DNA of 64,000 bases from the NCBI GenBank assembly GCA_947625815.1, contig CANQPU010000006.1:47085-111084 (forward strand), read 5' to 3'. The position numbers and the translations under genes are program-made. Of the stretch, positions 56,201 through 59,965 are shown piece by piece (within the stretch, counting starts at the first letter, position 1; every line of letters starts with the position of its first letter). The notes beneath the pieces are model-generated. The model worked only from the letters and a program-made list of their open reading frames with translations. It was not told the DNA's origin and did no database searches. The stretch is from an uncultured Oscillospiraceae bacterium (GTDB lineage Bacteria; Bacillota; Clostridia; Oscillospirales; Oscillospiraceae).

Positions 56201-57322
56201 CTCCAGGCCGGTGCCGCCGCCAAGCTGGGTGGGAGAGCCATCATCAGTGCTGCTTATTCCTTGCTCTTTATACTTCTGATCTTCTGCTATAACATCGACG
56301 CCGCCTGCTTCTTTATTAAGACCAAGTTTGAAATGCTCCTGATTAAACGTTTTATTATCCTTCGGCTCAACCTGATCTTCGGCATTGTCTTTTCCGCTCC
56401 ACGTGTCGTTTGCCGGAGCCTCGCCTTCTGGATAGCGGTAATGCGCGCCGGAAATGGAATCATAGACGTAATCGCCGTTCGGCACGCTGGCTGTCTTTGA
56501 ATTGGTAATGGTATAGTGCAGGATCGCCTGCGGGTGTTCGCCTTTTAAACCATTGCCAGAATCAGTTCCTGCAACGTCATAACGCACGGAATACCCTGTG
56601 AATGCCACATCGCCGTCTACAAACGGAACCATCTGATAGCCGCTGCCGTGGAAAACGACAATGCTGATCCGGCTGTTCGGGATACTTTCGCGGATCTGCG
56701 AAATCAATTCATTGGCGGCATCAAGCGACAGCGCCATATTGGAGTTTTTAGCGCCGGTCCCTTCGAGAGTCCCCTTCCAAGTTGTGCGGGCAGTAGTGTC
56801 ATGGTTTTGCGAAGGCATATTCGACCCGCTGTTCAGCATGGAAGCCGTGATATCAAGGGCCAGCATAAGGTCGACCGGCACGGCCGCGTTTATTGCCTGG
56901 CTGGACCCGAGGACACTGTATACATGCAGGAAATCCTCGTCGAGCGTGATTTTCTGGTCCACGCCGTCGTCGGCCTTGTTCAGCGTCAGGTTTTTCCCGT
57001 CCCAGTTTGGATCGCGGAGTCCAGAGGCCTCGGACTGCCGATAGTCCAAAGCGAACACGGTCTTATCCGACCACAGACGCCCGGCATACCGGGTGTTCTG
57101 CGAGAAGTCCAGCATCTCTTTATATGTATCCATGGTGCTGGGGTCGGCCTGGCGGGTGACGCCGCTGGTGCCGCCATTGGCGCCGCCGCTTGTACCGCCA
57201 GCCGCACTGGCCCTCGAAATGCCGGCGTCGCTTATCATGGCGGCGATCATGCACAGACACAGCAGGAGGGCTGTAAATCTGCGCATAACCCCGTGTGTTT
57301 TTATTTCCCTCATTGCTCTCAT
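44273..57322 (-). CDS. Giant cell-wall-anchored VWA/DUF11-repeat surface protein
   Basis: 4,349 residues. Signal peptide (RFTALLLCLCMIAAM, cleavage near 41). VWA-like domain from about 150 with a MIDAS-type DITAS near 156 and collagen/pilin-like modules to about 2000. Then at least eleven DUF11/isopeptide-D2-like repeats of about 170-190 residues, recognisable by a DKxET spacer, a VxVGDxITYxIxWxN strand and a DPGVDFVSASY strand. Three C-terminal repeats (DKTVxGxxGDxxRxWHF) precede the SPQTG sorting motif, a membrane helix and KGKHNKRK. It is exported and covalently anchored, presumably by the adjacent sortase. AGGAGG precedes ATG 57322. Likely a very long adhesin or pilus-tip-like fibre; the ligand is unknown. 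Confidence 0.9.
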   Translation of the reverse strand: MRAMREIKTHGVMRRFTALLLCLCMIAAMISDAGISRASAAGGTSGGANGGTSGVTRQADPSTMDTYKEMLDFSQNTRYAGRLWSDKTVFALDYRQSEASGLRDPNWDGKNLTLNKADDGVDQKITLDEDFLHVYSVLGSSQAINAAVPVDLMLALDITASMLNSGSNMPSQNHDTTARTTWKGTLEGTGAKNSNMALSLDAANELISQIRESIPNSRISIVVFHGSGYQMVPFVDGDVAFTGYSVRYDVAGTDSGNGLKGEHPQAILHYTITNSKTASVPNGDYVYDSISGAHYRYPEGEAPANDTWSGKDNAEDQVEPKDNKTFNQEHFKLGLNKEAGGVDVIAEDQKYKEQGISSTDDGSPTQLGGGTGLEGGIYTAMSAVAAMRGDTTYTMPDGTNVSRIPVIVIQGDGATNHVLIKEGDPDAEREPGDDSHRSDPVYDGGPYNAYMDRTSGKNSAIETQLKVNGSSDEWWSIKSPIATACTYADSTYEADFNAVLQAAYWKAAIANAYGKNLDDVFVYTVGLGAKTSVLNPDVGFAGTGDLEGYTDRRELYKAFNAWRDKSGMEQYPDDDDKGNIKYNEKDDHFQGGEKLNFYIDPNGDSSTFHIEALASQWGYDKKGNDPYGLERPEMVYNYARLPAEDENGVTMKDLELNYTRQYFFVESNTESSAETVRDTLSGAFAEIVKDVYQSAVFVPVSGMNDLGVGNAVTFMDPMGKYMEVKDIKGVSLFGCYYGIVKTAVYDYQWNDAYMKHYKEGTGHGKDPLPQGWYRGDPSESGISGVEYAGQDNGIPKLPENCNDSQAAWNAGWVFRVGYTTAAQFVPTLNTINNPDSALTKEKQTVYTFYRLDTFDGEPLSAGEREKLHVNPVYLAKDQKESDYIGNITYDPSGNGSHLDQKAGVYALADLRIWVEDSGDYSDSLGDTITDTNYDEALWVNVPVNMLPLRKITINENADGGFTYETNIPANPSTVQAGSPESASFPLRVFYTVGVSDEVLEASNRINMAGAIDAEYILKNKITTAEAAAARGIPQGSVEFFSNWYNPLNRYGDYATTNTDYTYGDPVTSFSPANGNRYYLFEKALPLYSAAYQYKSGAWQKVTIAQSAEDGTLPADFGGRLLDTLDSITGVDSISEKLGGKSPQEGDVVLVKTDLLTDVNKNAEGGDPFSSDGYYFLAIEYYNLEAGNKAEFAQYVITRKGSEFGSAYGSAHIANGDMLVWHDMSGTYPDYPYLSATDTGDKSRGKDYIGWPLDENGYFVGCDKNSEDKNQWVPKTANYDDAKGKASGDYADDWNTQHSNVLNAEGAEWVVCAKPGGLRVGDLAQAVQEKTGDYVSNDNITNYYRYQRYTEAEWQSLTWGFYANNVTRTANNYYMPTISAGSTSSDVRVNTYLGNNGRLYVMDTTLLVTKLVEEPNSSDLINNGDEFDYQIFINGITGPQSAVVVKYSGEDGENGSWQRQFHYIDLQLDTQLFLQTQDGQKALVDSEGCRLVDQGDGNYTYAEKCTSSSGKNHAAGESYDPDTDTVNGASGPYYVFIGKNETQVDGAADTGFRVYHNPEVHGEDSGTNVGSADVTYEGSFGEVGTFYATTVGLVSLSKYAGTWQAEGSAPDPVNDPAFKMDKYKGNFDKTLSRFALMTIDPNVQNETSALSFDTPYLTASAYWTKTVYFGYKADGNTKLTGTDIYDQIIPLADRPDLFTSTMFGEGKTTDNENFAQYTGEFTLKNGYGLLFSGIPSNSVYRVTEKLTKEQMEKGYTLKEVSHNQQVGSVSTYRPGVQSIPVYYHEGTTYGDIYPSGAEYMPDTYRNNITQYGLTWALNQDGTENNKDYLHYEPFFNTNAVVWEAYSTADKTAGGDNHHQPAGVPKGTSVFWLWDSGTNLNKGGSHTVLDNPSCKPLAQGGCDEEIDNVQVRHYFFKDGALRDAHYYGEGSGYLRDFARFVTSPTVHFAVENEPQQKNQNPATNKFNSSVAYTGVYSVYGNTGTYEESANFVNTIKRDKTETQINGEDVTPDLPEHPNTYPGVLEGDEITYKIDWTNDSSADARIVIIDQLDEGVDYVSATDGARYFKDRDEANKYLAEIYDDPKKPVTVDSGHVVIWDLGVKGKDASGSVELTVKVNGKAEKWWDYDGDGVADKPEEPDDDYMVRNRATVRVADNAYTTNTTRNPVGEPEKKETEIERGNTENTKLEAKPGESLTEPRKGDPETEDGPLVYAGDTITYEITWRNYQNESAAVTVKDLLDPNVEFVSASFNPADTKWNDAEKSGAPSHEASDYKGASSTELSGTNESENKVTVGSDSLPVIKYDPDTRTVTWNLGEQTAMTNGKVTVKVKVLPSAAVPGQVENTARVKVGSGPWQDTHTLVNPTPEVDKDETAINGGEVEPQSSDGDRTLYPEVEVGDTVSYEIDWKAKEERELNSIVVTDPLDPGVDFVSASYTFTTGGEDVTVTLNDPTKTATSTQTVTGAEHANQPMVTIKYDAATHTVTWTLYGDAVVPEGHVELTVRVTSRAVEDKESKNLSAPGDMGDAEDWEYRDGNGLEPEGQLVQNRGAVKFNNDAFLTTDLVENPLTPDKTEVSPGSGQLVGVGDQIDYSISYQNYTGEQADVIVRDPLDVGVDFLSAQLGGATVTKAQAAANWDKLTAEQQKYIQDPKDPSFDNNPVEISQGVYYDAESHMVVWVIENVSAQGAGKVLLSVTVNEDAAVRWEYTTPEGSSNGQATADNRGGSVKKDGDGELLDHNVYDRATVQVGNEPEIFTRTVENHIPDKQPGEKYEENASKVRDTAHVGEEVPFNITWHNDKENAQVVVTDKLQKGAEFVSASFGGVTLEAGTVGNRAVGGRKVKVDGQEVDEIVIEYDPATRTVKWTLSGQPVGDGQANVTLKITEDVLEAGGELLNEAVVNGSHTPQVRLHAGMPTKTETGIEHKGSSVIVQQPEGAVDWTGPTVFVDDIITYKIAWENYKDEEALVTVFDKLEPNLEFVSAEFVQGDLTSGAPSATLTSAWENGKAPSGQSSQKVDIGTSEAPNNVPVITYDAATRTVTWNLGKQNAGAKGEVVIRVKVMSGASDAGRVWNKAYVKINGDSAQETPEIENPTPKTEKKETTPGDGARVDVGDDISYQVSWDAGKVTGDEDETLKSLKVTDPLDPGVDFVSASYTFTTSGRNVTVTLTDPTATAVSEQKVEVEGVGNKPMVKIEYDSTTHTVVWTFYGDAAVRVGHVDLTVKVTARALPPDGTFGSHNGADKDLPGSGSGDWDYREDDGIETGSGQLVQNRAIVTFPSGDMVTELQKNPLTPDKTEVTPGDRELVGVGDPIQYKIFYQNYTEVTARVIVRDPLDPGVDFVSATLAGKTYDLAAAKAAYEAVGSEIWEKLLNNDHTDDAELEIGNGVYYDATSHMVIWIVNDVPTLQTGEVVLNVKVNRDAKKTWNYKVDEHSGTGDADKDYQVLNRAGVQVGNGPEIFTSTVENPVPDKDETKINGETPDPEMKPKEGTDDTEVGPTVKVGDQITYEIGFRNDRDVPVDIVIRDELDPGVEFVSASYGGVTAENTSDKLTARSEKVTPLDGEPYWPVTVSYDRDSRTVTWTLKNVAPGAYKVTLVVEVTSKAVKAGVVDNQAEVRVGNRSVKTDIVENPTPKTEKTETRPGQGMIVRPGDEVEYAISWRNHQPDRAKVVITDCLDPGVDFRSAWLVDDNGRSLTIDFEGPGKPTEAKTATDTLTIGGQRIPVTVTYEPGAHTITWTLGTDENGADGVPAGYEGTVRFTVEVNEKAFDKYEYNDKAEPKKGEGEDDQILNQGSVKVGNDVTYTEIVDNPLKPKKKETAIDDVEVQVGETGPKVKVGDIITYTISWMNDAREGDDPIPADVIVTDQLGTGLEFVDAGFVVFDAEGKLTYPTGKPDGYGDCTVSASGRTVTWTLPDRAANATGMVWIRARVTSDAVNEVTNTGSVTDGSNTWTLPEIKNPVDSGLIIEKVVENGDAGDRTKRWHFTVALTAPAEEDIPWGSITWKLVGGDSDPEVFIDAVEGTISFTLRHGEYLSLGGLPVGTRYEVVEEEANIAPYTTRVDEEHDPAVGATKDGAQTWVRFVNVRSNTPPPPPPGSETVELTVDKTVAGEKGDTERLWHFTVTLDRPLTGWYGDMYFTNGAADFTLKHGQSATATGLPEGVQYTVTEAEANADGYVTNSQGASGTLSGSNYAHFINKLGDEERDHELVVEKTVTGALGDRNREWTFGVELSDRTLNGWYGNLFFVNGVSQFTLKHGESRYATGLPEGVTYRVLEKEANQDGYTTRSTGASGTIIEGSVKASFENSKRDDSPQTGDITHQRFWIGLIIVSAVGFAVTLLIPSDKMAFLSLKGKHNKRK

Positions 57323-57402
57323 CGCTTATTCCTCCTGTAAAGATATTTCTAAAGGATTTTACTCCGGTTATGTGGGAATATTGATTGCGCGCCATATCTC
57401 GC

Positions 57403-57426
57403 GGTCGCAGATTGGGTCACTCTGCG
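57403..57426 (+). repeat. Left inverted repeat (recombination site candidate)
   Basis: 24 bp, GGTCGCAGAT then TGGGTCACTCTGCG. It matches the reverse complement of 58884-58907 at 23 of 24 positions. Each copy is itself a near-palindrome around a central GGT, as expected for a tyrosine-recombinase core site. It lies 81 bp upstream of the giant gene start. Confidence 0.85.
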
Positions 57427-57526
57427 ATTTTGTTGAAAAAACATCCGTTTTCCTCACCTTTTCGCCCTGTTTTTTTCAAATCCGGCGGACTCCGCATCAT
57501 TTGACAAAGGAGCTTGACGGCGCATT

Positions 57527-58642
57527 TTACAGGCCGACTACCGCGAGCTTGTCCATGTTCTCCCGCTTAAGCTCCAGCGAGGAATGGACGTAGCGGTCCA
57601 GCGTGATCGTGGTATTGGCGTGGCCCAAGATCTCGCTGAGGCTCTTGATCTCAAAGCCGGCCTCCACGCACCGGGTAGCGAAGGTGTGGCGGATCGTGTG
57701 AAAATGAACGCCCTCCAGCCCGCACTCTTTCGTGTATTTGGCAAGCCGCTTCTGGACCTGGCGCGGCTCCATGAACCGCTCCGTCCCGGTCAAAAGAAAA
57801 GCGGCCGGACGGTGCGGATCAAACTGTCCGCACAGCCTGGCCGCGCTGTCGGTGAGGGGGATCGTCCGAACGGAGGTGTCGCTCTTTGGACTTCCGATAA
57901 CGACCTTGGTTTTTCCCTGTCCGGAGCGCTCCAGGTCCCGTATCCTCTGCATTGTGGCGTTCACTCTCAGCGTTCTCTCCCGCAGGGAGATATTTTCCCA
58001 CCGCAGGGCGCACAACTCGCCGATTCGCAACCCGGTGAGCAGGGCAAGGAGGATACCGAGCTTGCACTCGTCCATATCCGTCTCAAGATAGGAGACGAAG
58101 CGCCGCTGTTCCTCTTGGGAGAGTACGCGGACCTCCTTTTTCGGCTCCTTCGGATAGCTGATCTCCACCGCCGGAAACGCGCCGGGGAACTGCTTTGCCG
58201 TGTATTTCAGAACGGAGCGCAAAACGGTGAGGATGTCGCGCACGGTCTTCGCCGACAGCCCCTCGCCCAGAAGCTCCTGCTTGAACTGCTCCACAAGCAT
58301 CGTATTTATGCCCAGCGGGAAGCAGCCGCCCAGCTTTGGAAGGATGTGTTTTGTCATGACCGAGTCGTATTTTACGTAGGTGGACTCCTTCACCTTCCCC
58401 TTTTCCAGCTGAATCCATTCCTCGCAGAAAAAAGCAAATCTGCGGCGATTGTTCGCCGCCGGCAAGGGCGCGCTGTTTATGATCGCCGCCTTGCGGCGCG
58501 CGGCCTTTTCCTTGGCCTCCTTATAGGTCCTCCCATAGCAAAATCCGTATTTGATCTTGCCTGAAAGCTCATGGCCCTTGACATACCGGGCCTCCCAGCG
58601 GCCGTCCTTCCGTTTGTAGATATTTTCGCCTTTTCTTGCCAT
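57527..58642 (-). CDS. Tyrosine recombinase (site-specific integrase/invertase)
   Basis: 371 residues. N-terminal AP2-like arm-binding segment (NIYKRKDGRWEARYVKG), a SAM-like core-binding domain (FCEEWIQLEKGKVKESTYVKY), then the catalytic domain. Its Arg is in TGLRIGELCALRW, HTIR at 315-318, LGH at 339-341 and nucleophile Tyr351 in DRYVHSS: all five key residues are present, so it should be active. GGGGAGG precedes ATG 58642; the longer in-frame start at 58732 lies at the promoter -10. Flanking inverted repeats suggest it inverts its own segment. Integration of a neighbouring element is the alternative. Confidence 0.93.
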   Translation of the reverse strand: MARKGENIYKRKDGRWEARYVKGHELSGKIKYGFCYGRTYKEAKEKAARRKAAIINSAPLPAANNRRRFAFFCEEWIQLEKGKVKESTYVKYDSVMTKHILPKLGGCFPLGINTMLVEQFKQELLGEGLSAKTVRDILTVLRSVLKYTAKQFPGAFPAVEISYPKEPKKEVRVLSQEEQRRFVSYLETDMDECKLGILLALLTGLRIGELCALRWENISLRERTLRVNATMQRIRDLERSGQGKTKVVIGSPKSDTSVRTIPLTDSAARLCGQFDPHRPAAFLLTGTERFMEPRQVQKRLAKYTKECGLEGVHFHTIRHTFATRCVEAGFEIKSLSEILGHANTTITLDRYVHSSLELKRENMDKLAVVGL

Positions 58643-58730
58643 ATACAGTACCTCCCCGTTAAAATTTGTGGCGCTTTCATTATACCGCGCCCGCGGGGGG
58701 CACACAGACGGCGGGCTTGACGGCGAATAC

Positions 58731-58759
58731 ATTATAAATAAGGGCCCCTTTCCCGTAAA
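58731..58759 (-). promoter_or_regulatory. Promoter of the tyrosine recombinase gene
   Basis: On the minus strand: TTTACG, 17-nt spacer, TATAAT. It lies inside the inverted-repeat-bounded segment, so it would keep driving the recombinase in either orientation. A second TATAAT without a good -35 lies at about 58679-58684. Confidence 0.65.
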
Positions 58760-58826
58760 AACGCGCCCGCTTTGATCCCGTCCGTTAAAAAACGGAAAAA
58801 ATTTTACGCCGAGACAAAGTTTAATA

Positions 58827-58855
58827 TTGCATTTGAATAAAATGTATGATAAAAT
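58827..58855 (+). promoter_or_regulatory. Outward-facing promoter at the edge of the invertible segment
   Basis: TTGCAT (58827-58832), 17-nt spacer, TAAAAT (58850-58855). It currently fires rightward into 58908-59077, where no plus-strand gene exists. After inversion it would face the giant adhesin gene with a leader of roughly 130 nt. Confidence 0.6.
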
Positions 58856-58883
58856 TTTTCTGATTATAGGCGATACCTATGGC

Positions 58884-58907
58884 CGCAGAGTGACCCACTC
58901 TGCGACC
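58884..58907 (-). repeat. Right inverted repeat (recombination site candidate)
   Basis: On the minus strand it reads GGTCGCAGAG then TGGGTCACTCTGCG, 23 of 24 identical to 57403-57426. CGCAGAGTG and CACTCTGCG form perfect 9-bp arms around GGT. From 58908 to 59077 there is no gene I can support. Confidence 0.85.
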
Positions 58908-59077
58908 TATACTGTAAAAAGAGCGCCAGGGGAAACTGAAGCTTCTGCCCGAACAATGAGGCGATAGAGAACGAAACACATAAAATTACGCCGCCCCAGG
59001 GAATTGGGAACGGCATTTGTTGATGTGATATGTCAGCCGACGCAACCGCGCCGGCTGGCTTCCATATTAAAATGAAC

Positions 59078-59965
59078 TTACAGCAGACGGGCGCGGATGG
59101 TGCTGCTTGCAGAGTCATTATTACTGTCCGCAAGCTTTATGACCTTTTTGACCCTGCATACCCCAAAGCTCTGTGCATCCCGTTGGATCACCCTTCCGTC
59201 CAACGCCGGAAGCCATTTGCGGCTGAAGCTGGTGGTGCCGAACCAGGCGTCAAAATTGGTGACGGGGAGGACGACCCAGTCGGAGTCGGCGGGCTTGTTG
59301 GCGAGGCAATAGGCGATGAGCGTTTGGGCGGCTTCCACAGGGACGCCGGGAGGGGTGGCGGAGGCGATTCGAGACAGCTGCTCGTTGGTGAAAGAAATCT
59401 CTGTGTCCCGCAGCGGTCCCAGCTCCAATGCGTCTGCCAAGACACCGTCCAGGCTCAGGAGCCACGCGTTATCTGCGGAGGAGAAGATGGGGACCTGGAG
59501 CTGGACAACCTTGTTGCGCCAAGCGGCGTCAAAGGAGCTTGCCAACGTCTCACAATGCTTCTGCGCATGGGCAGAGGTAACCTTGGGATTCGCCTGGACG
59601 AAAGAGATCACGCTGTGGACGTGCCGGTAAAGCCATCCTCTGCCCTTGATGTTCACCAGCTCCGGGAACTCTGTAGCATACTCTGGAAAACAACATCTGA
59701 ATTGCCAGCCCTCACGGGGGCTGGCTTTTTTGTTGTCCGGGATACTGCACCAGGCCAGAAGCGCGCGGCGTGCGCGGTCTATGTCGGGCGTCTCGCCGCC
59801 GAACATAGTCCCCCGCGCGATGATCGTCAATACCCGCCCGAAGCCCTCGAAGTGCTCCAGCATATCGAAGGTGAACCGGCGCATCCACGCCACGTCCTTC
59901 TTGCCGGCGGCGGCGTACTCCACCGTGCCGGTATAGCACTGAAATTCCTCCACTTCATTGACCAT
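59078..59965 (-). CDS. Unknown protein coupled to the RdRP-like gene
   Basis: 295 residues, no signal peptide or membrane helix, mixed alpha/beta composition. Its ATG overlaps the end of the polymerase gene (ATGGTCAATGA, 59955-59965), with GGAGG ten bases upstream, so the two are translationally coupled and probably act together. Segments such as GWLYRHVHSVISFVQANPKV and WVVLPVTNFDAWFGTTSFS are distinctive, but I recognise no family or catalytic motif. A partner subunit, processing factor or effector of the polymerase is possible; this rests on gene order alone. Confidence 0.7.
   Translation of the reverse strand: MVNEVEEFQCYTGTVEYAAAGKKDVAWMRRFTFDMLEHFEGFGRVLTIIARGTMFGGETPDIDRARRALLAWCSIPDNKKASPREGWQFRCCFPEYATEFPELVNIKGRGWLYRHVHSVISFVQANPKVTSAHAQKHCETLASSFDAAWRNKVVQLQVPIFSSADNAWLLSLDGVLADALELGPLRDTEISFTNEQLSRIASATPPGVPVEAAQTLIAYCLANKPADSDWVVLPVTNFDAWFGTTSFSRKWLPALDGRVIQRDAQSFGVCRVKKVIKLADSNNDSASSTIRARLL

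Larger units (their letters stand above)
57427..58883. other. Candidate invertible segment carrying its own tyrosine recombinase
   Basis: About 1.46 kb bounded by 24-bp inverted repeats and containing only the recombinase gene and promoter sequences. A rightward promoter near its right edge (58827-58855) would point at the giant adhesin gene after inversion. In the present orientation the leftward recombinase promoter (58731-58759) could read through into the adhesin, since I see no good terminator at 57427-57526. Which orientation is ON is therefore not settled by sequence. Confidence 0.65.

Noticed and set aside
57403..58907. attL/attR of an integrated element
   Set aside because: The two 24-bp repeats are inverted, whereas integration leaves direct repeats; inversion explains the arrangement better, though a rearranged element is not excluded.
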